Assembly (NCBI GenBank): GCA_009780695.1
Contig: WQZN01000002.1
Span: 1 to 64,000, forward strand
Direction: 5' to 3'
DNA length: 64,000 nt
DNA from: Microbacteriaceae bacterium
Lineage (GTDB): Bacteria > Actinomycetota > Actinomycetes > Actinomycetales > Microbacteriaceae
Shown: piece by piece, positions 8,899-17,048 of the stretch
Layout of the letters: every line of letters starts with the position of its first letter
Numbering within the stretch: the first letter of the stretch is position 1
Translations under genes and position numbers: made by a program
The notes under the pieces: model-generated
What the model was told of the DNA's origin: nothing
Database searches by the model: none
Seen by the model: only the letters and a program-made list of their open reading frames with translations

Positions 8899-10161
8899 AT
8901 GAGCCCCGCAGCGCAGTCCGCAGTCACCGTCTACCTCGGCCCGACGCGTGCGGAGATCGAGGCGGCGCGCGAGGTCGTCGCCGAGGTCATCCAGCCCACC
9001 CCGATGGAGAAGAGCGCGTACCTCGAGCAGGTGCTCGGCGCCCCCGTCTGGCTCAAGGCCGAGAACCTGCAGCGCACGGGCTCGTACAAGATCCGCGGGG
9101 CGTACAACCGGCTGAGCCGCCTCACCGATGAAGAGAAGGCGCGCGGCGTCGTCGCGGCCTCGGCCGGCAATCACGCGCAGGGCGTCGCGCTCGCGGCCCA
9201 GCGCCTGGGCATCGCCGCGACGATCTTCATGCCCGCGGGCGTCGCGCTGCCGAAGCTGCAGGCGACCCGGGCCTACGGCGCCGAGACCGTGCTCGAGGGC
9301 ACGACCTTCAACGAGACGCTCGCCGCCGCGCAGGCCTTCACGGAGCGCACGGGCGCCGTCTTCATCCCGCCCTACGACCATGAGGACGTCATCACCGGCC
9401 AGGCCACCCTCGGCCTCGAGATCATCGAGCAGGTGCCCGACGTCGAGACGATCCTCGTGCCGATCGGCGGCGGCGGCCTGATCTCGGGCGTCGCGCGAGC
9501 GGCGAAGCTGCACGCGGATGCCACGGGCCGCAGCATCCGCATCGTCGGCGTCCAGGCCGAGAACGCGGCCGCCTACCCGCCGTCGCTCGCCGCGGGGGAG
9601 CAGGTCACGATCGCGGTCGAGCCCACGATCGCCGACGGCATCGCGGTCTCGCGCCCCGGCGACCTCAACTTCCCGATCGTGCGCGCGCTCGTCGACGAGA
9701 TCGTGACGATCACCGAGGACGACCTCGCCCGGGCGATCCTGGTGCTGCTCGAGCGCGCCAAGCTCGTCGTCGAGCCGGCCGGCGCGGCGGGCGTCGCGGC
9801 GATCCTCGCGGGCAAGGTGCGCGCCACGGGTCCGACCGTCGCCATCCTCTCCGGCGGCAACATCGACCCGCTGCTCATGCAGCGCGTCATCGCACACGGG
9901 CTCGAGGCATCCGCCCGCTATCTCACCGTTCGCATCATGCTGCCCGACCGTCCCGGCCAGCTCGCGACGATCTCGCAGATCCTCGCGGAGGTCGGCGCCA
10001 ACGTCGTCGAGGTGCACCACACCCGGCACGGCAACGGCATGCAGATCAGCCAGGTCGCGCTCGACGTGTCGGTCGAGACGCGCGGGCCCGAGCATCGCGC
10101 CCAGGTGCTGCAGCACCTCGAGGCAGCCGGCTACGCCCCGATCGTCGAGCCCGCGGAGTAG
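8899..10161 (+). CDS. ilvA: threonine ammonia-lyase
   Basis: A 420-residue PLP enzyme deaminating threonine to 2-oxobutanoate. The PLP lysine is K64 in GSYKIRGAYN, the serine/asparagine loop is SAGNHAQG, and the phosphate-binding glycine loop is IGGGGLISG. A single C-terminal ACT domain (about 335-420, RPGQLATISQIL) provides amino-acid feedback. Size and single ACT domain fit the short actinobacterial form; biosynthetic versus catabolic role cannot be separated from sequence. Transcribed from its own leaderless promoter and closed by a strong hairpin shared with greA. Confidence 0.93.
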   Translation: MSPAAQSAVTVYLGPTRAEIEAAREVVAEVIQPTPMEKSAYLEQVLGAPVWLKAENLQRTGSYKIRGAYNRLSRLTDEEKARGVVAASAGNHAQGVALAAQRLGIAATIFMPAGVALPKLQATRAYGAETVLEGTTFNETLAAAQAFTERTGAVFIPPYDHEDVITGQATLGLEIIEQVPDVETILVPIGGGGLISGVARAAKLHADATGRSIRIVGVQAENAAAYPPSLAAGEQVTIAVEPTIADGIAVSRPGDLNFPIVRALVDEIVTITEDDLARAILVLLERAKLVVEPAGAAGVAAILAGKVRATGPTVAILSGGNIDPLLMQRVIAHGLEASARYLTVRIMLPDRPGQLATISQILAEVGANVVEVHHTRHGNGMQISQVALDVSVETRGPEHRAQVLQHLEAAGYAPIVEPAE

Positions 10162-10177
10162 GGGCGCACAACGCGAA

Positions 10178-10203
10178 GAGCCCCCGTCGGGTGACGGGGG
10201 CTC
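10178..10203. terminator. bidirectional terminator between ilvA and greA
   Basis: Perfect 11-bp GC-rich stem (GAGCCCCCGTC with its complement) and 4-nt loop between two convergent genes. Confidence 0.75.
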
Positions 10204-10221
10204 GTGCGGCGCAGACCGGTT

Positions 10222-10713
10222 CTACTGACCGGTCCAGGTGCGGACGTCGGTGATCTCGACCGAGATCTCCTTGCCGTTCGGCGCGGTGTAGCTCGTCTTG
10301 TCGCCGATCTTCAGGCCGAGGATGGCGGCGCCGATCGGGCTCTGCTCGCTGTAGACCGAGTACTCGCTGTCCTTCGCGATCTCGCGGTTGCCCACGACGA
10401 AGGTGTCCTCGGCGCCGGCGATCACCGCGGTCACGAGGGTGCCGGGCTCGACGATGCCGTTGCTCTCGGGGGCGACGCCGACCTTCGAGTTGGCGAGCAG
10501 GCTCTTGAGCGTGATGATGCGCGCCTCCTGAACGCCCTGCTGGTCCTTGGCGGCGTGGTAGCCGCCGTTCTCCTTCAGGTCGCCCTCTTCGCGCGCGACC
10601 TCGATGCGCTTGGCGATCTCGACGCGGCCGGTGGTCTCCAGGTAGGTGAGCTCGTCGTGCAGACGGTCGTACGCCTCCTGGGTGAGGAAGGTGACGGTGG
10701 TCTCCTGGGACAT
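10222..10713 (-). CDS. greA: transcription elongation factor GreA
   Basis: A 163-residue protein with an N-terminal coiled coil (about 10-80), containing the acidic EGDLKENGGYHAAKD tip region, and a C-terminal FKBP-like domain (SPIGAAILGLKIGD). GreA reaches into the RNA polymerase secondary channel and stimulates cleavage of backtracked RNA. Start ATG 10713 with GAAGGAGCAACC upstream. Downstream of the DUF4307 gene on the same strand, separated by a hairpin. Confidence 0.95.
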   Translation of the reverse strand: MSQETTVTFLTQEAYDRLHDELTYLETTGRVEIAKRIEVAREEGDLKENGGYHAAKDQQGVQEARIITLKSLLANSKVGVAPESNGIVEPGTLVTAVIAGAEDTFVVGNREIAKDSEYSVYSEQSPIGAAILGLKIGDKTSYTAPNGKEISVEITDVRTWTGQ

Positions 10714-10770
10714 GGTTGCTCCTTGCTTCGACGGCGCGCGTGGGGGCGCCGTCTCGTTCGGGATAAGGTC

Positions 10771-10797
10771 ACGCCCCGGCGATGACCGTCGGGGCGT
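10771..10797 (-). terminator. hairpin between the DUF4307 gene and greA
   Basis: Stem of 8 bp (ACGCCCCG with CGGGGCGT) and an 11-nt loop, lying 12 bp after the DUF4307 stop. Likely terminates that gene or attenuates read-through into greA. Confidence 0.5.
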
Positions 10798-10809
10798 TAT
10801 CAGGGGATC

Positions 10810-11217
10810 CTACGACAACCAGCACTTGTCGAGCGAGCCTGACACGGCGCGTTCGTACGTGATCAGGGATTTCGTCACGACCCGATGGGTCTGCGAGCTC
10901 GGCGGCAGGTGCACCACGTCGTAGCCCACGACGGTGAAGTCGACGTTCTGCGCCTCGACCGCGCAGGCGACCGCGGTGTGGGCGGGGGCGTCCACCGCGA
11001 AGCTCACCGTGATGTGGCTCGCGTCGATGGGGTTGTTCGCCGTGTCGGTGAACTGCAGCGACTGCGCCTTGGACCCGAGACCCGAGCCCCAGATCGCCCA
11101 GGCCACCATGACGAGGGCGATGAAGACCGCCAGCCCGATCAGCACCCAGCGGTTGAATCGGCGTCGGCTCGCCGTGTTGCCGTAGCGCCCGGCGAGGACG
11201 CTGCTGCCAGCGGGCAT
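10810..11217 (-). CDS. DUF4307 domain-containing membrane protein
   Basis: A 135-residue protein with a basic cytoplasmic N-terminus, one membrane segment (about residues 27-48) and an extracytoplasmic domain of about 85 residues containing two cysteines (one after AHTAVA, one in the C-terminal CWLS) that could pair. It matches DUF4307, an actinobacterial family of unknown function. Start at ATG 11217 with GAAGGAG 5 nt upstream; the frame continues upstream but without that signal. Divergent from mca, a common actinobacterial neighbourhood. Confidence 0.85.
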   Translation of the reverse strand: MPAGSSVLAGRYGNTASRRRFNRWVLIGLAVFIALVMVAWAIWGSGLGSKAQSLQFTDTANNPIDASHITVSFAVDAPAHTAVACAVEAQNVDFTVVGYDVVHLPPSSQTHRVVTKSLITYERAVSGSLDKCWLS

Positions 11218-11304
11218 GTCGCTCCTTCGAAGTAGTCTGGTCAAGACTACGGCGCGTTCCTGAGCCGTTTCCTTCGAGCCCTTCTACAGCGAGAGGCGGC
11301 CTGC

Positions 11305-12177
11305 GTGGCCAAGCGGTTGATGGCGGTGCACGCCCACCCCGACGATGAGTCGAGCAAGGGCGCGGCGACCTACGCGCACTATCTCGCCGAAGGCGCCGAG
11401 GTCATGGTCGTGAGCTGCACAGGGGGGCAGCGCGGTGACATCCTCAACCCCGCCCTCGACGGCCTGCCCCTCGCGCACCGCGACCTCTCCGGCCTGCGCC
11501 GCCTCGAGATGGCGGCGGCCCGCGACGCGATCGGCTTCGAGCACCGCTGGCTGGGCTACTTCGATTCGGGGATGCCCGATGAGGGCGAGCCGCTGCCCGC
11601 GAACTGCTTCGCGGCCATCCCGCTCGAGATCTCGGCCGAGCCGCTCGTCAGGCTCATCCGCACCTTCCGCCCGCAGGTCGTCACGAGCTACGACGAGCAC
11701 GGCGGCTACCCGCACCCCGACCACATCCGCAGCCACGAGGTGACGGTGTTCGCGCTCGAGGCGGCGGCCGACCCGGCGCGTTACCCCGACGCGGGCGAGC
11801 CGTGGCAGGTGCAGAAGTACTACTACGACCGCCTGTTCAGCTCGCAGAAGACCCGCGCCGTCTACGACGAGCTCGTGCGGCGTTACCCCGATTCGCCGCT
11901 CATCGCCGAGTTCGAGGGCATGCGCCGCTGGCTGAACGACACCCCGTACCTCGCGACGACCCGTGTGGACGTGGGCTCACATCTGGACGCAAAGGATGCC
12001 GCGCTACGGTCGCATGCGAGCCAGGTGGCGCCCGACAGCCCGTTCTTCTTCTGGCCCAACGACGTCGTGCGTGCCGCATGGCCGACCGACGACTACCAGC
12101 TCATCGATTCGAAAGTCCCGACCGTGACCCCTGAGACCGATCTGTTCGCCGGCATCCCCGAGGCGGCCCTCGCGTGA
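11305..12177 (+). CDS. mca: mycothiol S-conjugate amidase
   Basis: A 290-residue LmbE/PIG-L zinc amidase. The metal motif AHPDDES (residues 10-16) and the later HPDHIRSH supply the zinc ligands. Mca cleaves mycothiol S-conjugates to mercapturic acids and GlcN-Ins, a detoxification step restricted to mycothiol-producing Actinobacteria. MshB is the close alternative, but the length and the KYYYDRLFSS segment favour Mca. GTG start at 11305. The stop overlaps the next gene by 4 bp (GTGA). Confidence 0.92.
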   Translation: MAKRLMAVHAHPDDESSKGAATYAHYLAEGAEVMVVSCTGGQRGDILNPALDGLPLAHRDLSGLRRLEMAAARDAIGFEHRWLGYFDSGMPDEGEPLPANCFAAIPLEISAEPLVRLIRTFRPQVVTSYDEHGGYPHPDHIRSHEVTVFALEAAADPARYPDAGEPWQVQKYYYDRLFSSQKTRAVYDELVRRYPDSPLIAEFEGMRRWLNDTPYLATTRVDVGSHLDAKDAALRSHASQVAPDSPFFFWPNDVVRAAWPTDDYQLIDSKVPTVTPETDLFAGIPEAALA

Positions 12178-12428
12178 GCATCGTGCACGCCCTCATCGAG
12201 CTGGCGGCGACGAACCCGACGCCGTCGCCCACGCCGAGCATCCCCTCCGAGGACGTCACGACGCCCGGCCCCTGGGGCTTCACCGCGATCTTCGGCGTCG
12301 GCATCGTCGTCGTGCTGCTGCTCGTCGACATGATGCGCCGCATCCGCCGCGTGCGCTACCGCGCCGAGGTCGCCGAGAAGCTCGACGCGGAAGAGCGCGC
12401 CGACCACGACGGCCTGCAGGGCCGCTAG
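12174..12428 (+). CDS. small single-pass membrane protein downstream of mca
   Basis: An 84-residue protein starting at GTG 12174, overlapping the mca stop by 4 bp and so probably translationally coupled. A Pro/Thr/Ser-rich stretch (about 14-30) precedes one membrane segment (about 36-55) and a basic, then acidic, cytosolic tail. Small membrane proteins commonly follow mca in Actinobacteria, suggesting a conserved partnership, but no function is known to me. Confidence 0.75.
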   Translation: MSIVHALIELAATNPTPSPTPSIPSEDVTTPGPWGFTAIFGVGIVVVLLLVDMMRRIRRVRYRAEVAEKLDAEERADHDGLQGR

Positions 12429-12456
12429 GCCGAAGCGCCTCGCCGCGCGCCTCTCG

Positions 12457-12514
12457 CGCCCAGAACGCACGCACGGGAGGGCGTTTTCGGTGACGGTTCC
12501 TCCCTGTCGTGCGT
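12457..12514. repeat. dispersed palindrome family B, copy 1
   Basis: Imperfect hairpin with a CGCCCA edge, ACGCACG and GGGAGG on the left and CCTCCCTGTCGTGCGT on the right. Homologous copies lie at 32761 and 36553. This is the most diverged copy and lacks the closing TGGGCG. It lies between the convergent mca operon and hemolysin-III gene. Confidence 0.65.
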
Positions 12515-12530
12515 CGTGTGAGATTCAGCG

Positions 12531-13232
12531 CTAGGCGTTGTAGGGCGGGTTGAGCGCCAGCACGAGCATCGCCGCCCAGTGGCACGCGAACGACACCGCC
12601 GTGCAGGCGTGGAAGATCTCGTGGAAGCCGAAGTGCTTCGCCGCGCGCCCCGGCCACTTCGTGCCGTAGAAGACCGCGCCCGCCGTGTAGAAGACCCCGC
12701 CGACGGCGATCAGGATGCCGGCGGCGATCGCGCCCGTCGACGTGAACGGATTGAAGCCCGTCAGCGCGCACACCGCGACGCCGGCCCAGCCGAGCACGAG
12801 GTAGAGCGGCACGTAGAGCCAGCGCGGCGCGCCGATCCAGAAGACGCGGAAGAAGACGCCGGCGATGGCGCCGACCCACACGACGGCGAGCACGAGGATG
12901 CCCTGCCACACGAGCGGCAGCATCGTCAGCGCGACGGGCGTGTAGGTGCCCGCGATGAGCAGGAAGATGTTGGCGTGGTCGACGCGCTTGAGCGCGAGCT
13001 TGACCTTGGGCGCCCAGTTGAAGCGGTGGTACAGCGCCGAGTTGCCGAACAGCAGGATCGACGTTCCCATGAAGATCGCGGCGCCGGTCTTGGCCGCCGC
13101 ATGATGGGCCAGTGCGATGAGGACGATGCCGGCGGCGATCGTGATCGGCGTGACCGCCGCGTGGATCCAGCCGCGCCAGCTGGGCTTCACCTCTGCGGGC
13201 GGGGTCTCGGGGCGCGGCGCGGCGATCGTCAT
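12531..13232 (-). CDS. hemolysin III family (TrhA/PAQR) membrane protein
   Basis: A 233-residue protein with seven predicted membrane segments and the conserved histidine patches of the PAQR/HlyIII fold (ALYHRFNW and the C-terminal HFGFHEIFH with a later CHW). Family members are zinc-dependent and linked to membrane-fluidity homeostasis; the haemolysin name is historical. Start at ATG 13232 with GGAGAC just upstream. Divergent from uppS. Confidence 0.87.
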   Translation of the reverse strand: MTIAAPRPETPPAEVKPSWRGWIHAAVTPITIAAGIVLIALAHHAAAKTGAAIFMGTSILLFGNSALYHRFNWAPKVKLALKRVDHANIFLLIAGTYTPVALTMLPLVWQGILVLAVVWVGAIAGVFFRVFWIGAPRWLYVPLYLVLGWAGVAVCALTGFNPFTSTGAIAAGILIAVGGVFYTAGAVFYGTKWPGRAAKHFGFHEIFHACTAVSFACHWAAMLVLALNPPYNA

Positions 13233-13330
13233 GTCTCCAGGGTAGGCAGATGAGGATGCCACGCCGAGAATGCACTGTCGCTTCCCCAGCAGACCAGCGG
13301 CGCCCGTCGACCGCCTGTTGTGCACTTCGG

Positions 13331-13336
13331 TAAGTT
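13331..13336 (+). promoter_or_regulatory. leaderless -10 box of uppS
   Basis: TAAGTT ends 6 nt before the GTG at 13343. Confidence 0.55.
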
Positions 13337-13342
13337 TGAGGC

Positions 13343-14137
13343 GTGAGCGAGCGGCGGCGGTCCCTGAGTCGAGGGCTGCTGTACGGGCTGTACCAGAAGC
13401 GATTGCGGCGCGACCTCGCCGCCGTCGACGCCGACGCGCTGCCGCACCACGTCGCGATGATCATCGACGGCAACCGGCGCTGGGCGCGCCAGGTCGGCTT
13501 CACGACCGTGGAGCACGGGCACCGGGCCGGTGCGGCGAAGATGATCGAGTTCCTCGAGTGGTGCGATGAGCTCGGCATCCGCGTCGTCACGCTCTATCTG
13601 CTCTCCGCCGACAACCTGACCAACCGCGGCAGCGACGAGCTCGAGGCGCTGATGAAGATCATCGCCCAGCTCGCCCTCGACCTCTCGGGCCATCGCGATT
13701 GGCGCGTGCAGCACGTCGGGTCGACGAACGGCCTGCCGCCCGAGCTCGCGCAGGCGCTGCACACGGCGGAACAGGCGAGTCGCGACAAGGGCGGCCTGCA
13801 CATCAACCTCGCCGTCGGCTACGGCGGCCGCACCGAGATCACGGATGCGATGCGCTCGATCGTCGCCGAGCACCACGCCGCGGGCCGGTCTCTCGAGGAC
13901 CTCGCCGAGACGCTCACCCCCGAGCTCATCGGCGAGCACCTCTACACGGGCGGTCAGCCCGACCCCGACCTGGTCATCCGCACCTCGGGCGAGCAGCGCC
14001 TCTCCGACTTCATGCTCTGGCAGAGCGCGCACAGCGAGTTCTACTTCGTCGAGGCGCTGGGCCCCGATCTGCGCGAAGTCGACTTCCTCCGCGCGCTCCG
14101 CGACTTCACCAGGCGACAGCGCAGATACGGCAGTTGA
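13343..14137 (+). CDS. uppS: isoprenyl (undecaprenyl/decaprenyl) diphosphate synthase
   Basis: A 264-residue cis-prenyltransferase. The catalytic aspartate is D42 in AMIIDGNRRWAR, and the C-terminal signature RTSGEQRLSDFMLWQ is complete. It extends farnesyl diphosphate with IPP to make the lipid carrier for peptidoglycan and wall polymers. Actinobacteria often have paralogues that make shorter products; chain length cannot be read here. Leaderless GTG start at 13343. Confidence 0.92.
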   Translation: MSERRRSLSRGLLYGLYQKRLRRDLAAVDADALPHHVAMIIDGNRRWARQVGFTTVEHGHRAGAAKMIEFLEWCDELGIRVVTLYLLSADNLTNRGSDELEALMKIIAQLALDLSGHRDWRVQHVGSTNGLPPELAQALHTAEQASRDKGGLHINLAVGYGGRTEITDAMRSIVAEHHAAGRSLEDLAETLTPELIGEHLYTGGQPDPDLVIRTSGEQRLSDFMLWQSAHSEFYFVEALGPDLREVDFLRALRDFTRRQRRYGS

Positions 14138-14218
14138 CCCCCGTTTGCGGGGTGGACCAGGGGGTTTCCCGGTTATGACCCCGGGTGGGCGTCCGTCAGA
14201 ATGGCGACGGAGGTTCAT

Positions 14219-15337
14219 GTGACGACGACTATCGCCGAGTACCGCGAGGGGTTCCTCGAGGAACCCGGTTATCTCGATTTCGCGAGTGTCGGGCCGATCT
14301 CACAGACCGTGCAGCGCGAGCTCAACGGGCAGGCCGAGCTGTTCGCCCGGGCCCGCTTCGGGTCGCTCGCGCAGCTCGTGCACGAGGACGAGCGGGTGCG
14401 TGCCGCGGTGTCCGCCCTCACGGGCTTCCCCGCCGATCAGATCGCGTTCCAGCCCTCGACGTCGCAGGGCCTCATGCACGCGATGTTCGGCCTCACGGGC
14501 GAGGTGCTGCTGTCGCCTGGCGAGTTCCCGAGCCTGCCCGTCGCCGCCCAGCGCGCGGCCGAGGCGCTGCACGCCGTGACGCCGCGCTGGCTGCAGACCG
14601 AGCACGGCAAGGTCACGCCGTCCGAGATCCGCGAGCAGCTGACGGATGCCACGACCGCGGTCGCCGTCTCACTCGTCGACTCGCGCACCGGCTACGTCGC
14701 CGATCTCGACGGCATCCGCCAGGTCATCGGGGACCGCCTGCTGATCGTCGACGCGATCCAGGGCTTCGGCGTGGTCGACGCGCCGTACGAGGTCGCCGAC
14801 GTCGTCGTGAGCGGCGGCCAGAAGTGGGTGCGCGCCGGCTGGGGCACGGGCTTCCTCGCGCTGTCGGAGCGGGCGCTCGCGCACGTGACCCCGGTGTTCA
14901 CCGGCTGGACGGGCACCGATCTGCTCGAGCCGTGGGACGCCGTGCCCGCGTACTCGCACTCGGCCCGGGCCTTCACCGTGTCGAACCCCGATCGCGTGGC
15001 GCAGGCGTGCCTGGCATCCGCGCTCGAAGAGATCGCCGCCGTCGGCGTCACCGAGATCTCGCGTGGCGTCGCCGAGCGCGCCGAGCGCGTGATCGAGCTC
15101 GCGGACGAGTACGGGCTGTATGTCTCGTCCTCTCGCGCCGAGAACGAGCGTGCCGGCATCGTCGTGCTCGAACCCGAGCCGGACTCGCTCACCAGGCTCA
15201 CCGCGAGCCTGCACAACCACGGCGTGACCGTGCGCGGCCGAGGCGGCTCCGTGCGCATCAGCGTGCACGCGGGCACCACCGAGGAGACGCTCGCGATGCT
15301 GCGCGGCGCGTTCACCTCGTTCGGCAGCAGCTACTGA
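14219..15337 (+). CDS. aminotransferase class V-fold PLP enzyme
   Basis: A 372-residue fold-type I PLP enzyme. IVDAIQGFGV carries the PLP-contacting aspartate and SGGQKWVRAG the Schiff-base lysine. Related to cysteine desulfurase/isopenicillin-epimerase-like proteins but without a recognisable active-site cysteine loop, so substrate is unknown. The frame is open from ATG 14201, but GGAGG at 14210-14214 lies 4 nt before GTG 14219, which is the likelier start. Confidence 0.85.
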   Translation: MTTTIAEYREGFLEEPGYLDFASVGPISQTVQRELNGQAELFARARFGSLAQLVHEDERVRAAVSALTGFPADQIAFQPSTSQGLMHAMFGLTGEVLLSPGEFPSLPVAAQRAAEALHAVTPRWLQTEHGKVTPSEIREQLTDATTAVAVSLVDSRTGYVADLDGIRQVIGDRLLIVDAIQGFGVVDAPYEVADVVVSGGQKWVRAGWGTGFLALSERALAHVTPVFTGWTGTDLLEPWDAVPAYSHSARAFTVSNPDRVAQACLASALEEIAAVGVTEISRGVAERAERVIELADEYGLYVSSSRAENERAGIVVLEPEPDSLTRLTASLHNHGVTVRGRGGSVRISVHAGTTEETLAMLRGAFTSFGSSY

Positions 15338-15561
15338 ACCGGTGGCGCACGGCGGTTCCCGGATTGCGTTAATCGGCCTTTAACCTGCGGCGCGCCGATT
15401 GGGTCTGGCGGATCGAATTACATGGACGTAACTTGTCGGGTATCGGGCACGGCGCCCGGTCGAGGTGGCCACATAAGTTCACTTCGCGACGACATGCGGC
15501 CACTTCGCTTTGACAAGGGAACCGCACGCGGGAATCCTTCCCGCGGCGGACGGGAGTGGTT
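15338..15561 (+). promoter_or_regulatory. leader region upstream of phoH2
   Basis: A 224-bp spacer. It has an inverted repeat AATCGGC/GCCGATT (15371-15377 and 15394-15400), perhaps the terminator of the preceding gene. A second pair is GTGGCC/GGCCAC around 15466-15502. A possible promoter is TTGACA at 15510-15515 with AATCCT at 15533-15538. Local GC is lower than in the flanking genes. No coding potential recognised. Confidence 0.4.
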
Positions 15562-16905
15562 GTGGCTTCAGTTTCGACCCATCAGCCGGCATCGCTTGCG
15601 ACGGGGGAATCGCCCGAGCGGACTCGTCAGACCGAGAGGACCTTCGTCCTCGACACCTCGGTTCTGCTGTCCGATCCGCGCGCGATCTTCCGCTTCGCGG
15701 AGCATGCGGTGGTCATCCCCGTCGTGGTCATCAGCGAGCTCGAGGGCAAGCGGAACGACCCCGAGATCGGCTACTTCGCCAGGCAGGCCCTGCGCCACCT
15801 CGACGACCTGCGTGTCGAGAACGGGCGGCTCGACTTCCCGGTCGCCGTCGGCGACGGCGGCAGCCTGCGCGTCGAGCTGAACCACTCGAACATGGCGGTG
15901 CTGCCGTCGGGCATGCAGCTCGGCGACAACGACGCGCGCATCCTCGCCGTCGCGATGAACCTGTCGCACGACGGCCTCGACGTGACCGTCGTCTCGAAGG
16001 ACCTGCCGATGCGCGTCAAGGCGTCGTCGATCGGCCTCTCCGCCGAGGAATACCGCAACGACCTCGCCGTGGACTCGGGCTACACGGGTCTCGTCGACGT
16101 CGATCTGACGGCGGCCGAGATGGCCGACCTCTACGACCGAGAGCACCTCGAGACGGATGCCGCGGCCGGCCTTCCGATCAACACGAGCCTGATCCTGCAC
16201 TCGGATCGCGGCTCCGCGCTGGGGCGGGTCACCGGGGAAGGTGCCATCCGCCTCGTCCGCGGCGACCGCGACGTCTTCGGCGTGCACGGCCGCTCGGCCG
16301 AGCAGCGCCTCGCGATCGACATGCTGCTCGACCCCGAGATCGGCATCGTGTCGCTCGGCGGCCGTGCGGGCACCGGCAAGTCGGCGCTCGCGCTGTGCGC
16401 CGGCCTCGAGGCCGTGCTCGAGCGGCAGCAGCACAAGAAGATCATGGTCTTCCGCCCGTTGTTCGCCGTCGGCGGCCAAGAACTCGGCTACCTGCCCGGC
16501 GACCAGGCCGAGAAGATGAACCCCTGGGGCCAGGCCGTGTTCGACACGCTCGGCGCGCTCGTGTCCGACAACGTGCTCGAGGAGGTCGTCGAGCGCGGCA
16601 TCCTCGAAGTCCTGCCGCTCACCCACATCCGCGGCCGCTCGCTGCACGACGCCTTCGTGATCGTCGACGAGGCGCAGTCGCTCGAGCGCAACGTGCTGCT
16701 CACGGTCCTCTCGCGCGTCGGCCAGAACTCGCGGGTCGTGCTGACCCACGACGTCGCGCAGCGCGACAACCTGCGCGTCGGCCGCCACGACGGCGTCGCA
16801 GCCGTCATCGAGGCGCTCAAGGGGCAGCCGCTGTTCGGGCACATCACGCTGACCCGGTCCGAGCGCTCCGCGATCGCGGCGCTCGTGACCGAGATGCTCG
16901 AGTAG
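15562..16905 (+). CDS. phoH2: PhoH2: PIN-domain RNase fused to PhoH ATPase
   Basis: A 447-residue fusion. The N-terminal PIN nuclease domain (about 25-175) shows the acidic residues in [11 protein letters not shown], the ELEGKR segment and GDNDARILA. The C-terminal PhoH ATPase has Walker A GRAGTGKS and Walker B VIVDEAQS. Mycobacterial PhoH2 is an ATP-dependent sequence-specific RNA helicase/RNase. GTG 15562 is preferred because GGGAG lies 5 nt upstream; GTG 15556 is in frame. No upstream phoAT antitoxin-like ORF is visible. Convergent with fumC. Confidence 0.92.
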   Translation: MASVSTHQPASLATGESPERTRQTERTFVLDTSVLLSDPRAIFRFAEHAVVIPVVVISELEGKRNDPEIGYFARQALRHLDDLRVENGRLDFPVAVGDGGSLRVELNHSNMAVLPSGMQLGDNDARILAVAMNLSHDGLDVTVVSKDLPMRVKASSIGLSAEEYRNDLAVDSGYTGLVDVDLTAAEMADLYDREHLETDAAAGLPINTSLILHSDRGSALGRVTGEGAIRLVRGDRDVFGVHGRSAEQRLAIDMLLDPEIGIVSLGGRAGTGKSALALCAGLEAVLERQQHKKIMVFRPLFAVGGQELGYLPGDQAEKMNPWGQAVFDTLGALVSDNVLEEVVERGILEVLPLTHIRGRSLHDAFVIVDEAQSLERNVLLTVLSRVGQNSRVVLTHDVAQRDNLRVGRHDGVAAVIEALKGQPLFGHITLTRSERSAIAALVTEMLE

Positions 16906-16929
16906 GCGCCGCCTACCCGCAGAGACGCC

Positions 16930-16959
16930 GACGGCCCCGGAGAGTACCCCGGGGCCGTC
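16930..16959. terminator. terminator after phoH2
   Basis: Perfect 11-bp stem GACGGCCCCGG/CCGGGGCCGTC with an 8-nt loop, starting 25 bp after the phoH2 stop. Confidence 0.7.
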
Positions 16960-16975
16960 GTGCGCGAGAAGGCGA

Positions 16976-17031
16976 TGCGCCGCCGCTTCTGGCTCCACCA
17001 CGTGGGTCTTCGAGCCAGAAGCGGCGGCGCA
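16976..17031. repeat. 20-bp perfect hairpin between phoH2 and fumC
   Basis: The left arm (16976-16995) and right arm (17012-17031) are perfectly complementary over 20 bp. The 16-nt loop holds its own palindrome CCACGTGG. It is the second hairpin in a 143-bp convergent spacer and probably terminates fumC, though far longer than needed. Confidence 0.75.
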
Positions 17032-17048
17032 CTGCGCTCGCGCGCTGT

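Noticed and set aside
7768-10116. A 782-codon minus-strand frame across the AI-2E gene and ilvA
   Set aside because: Repetitive Arg/Asp/His-rich composition and no domains; both plus-strand genes are certain.
12531-13232. Haemolysin toxin
   Set aside because: Hemolysin III/TrhA proteins are PAQR membrane-homeostasis proteins; no toxin features are seen.
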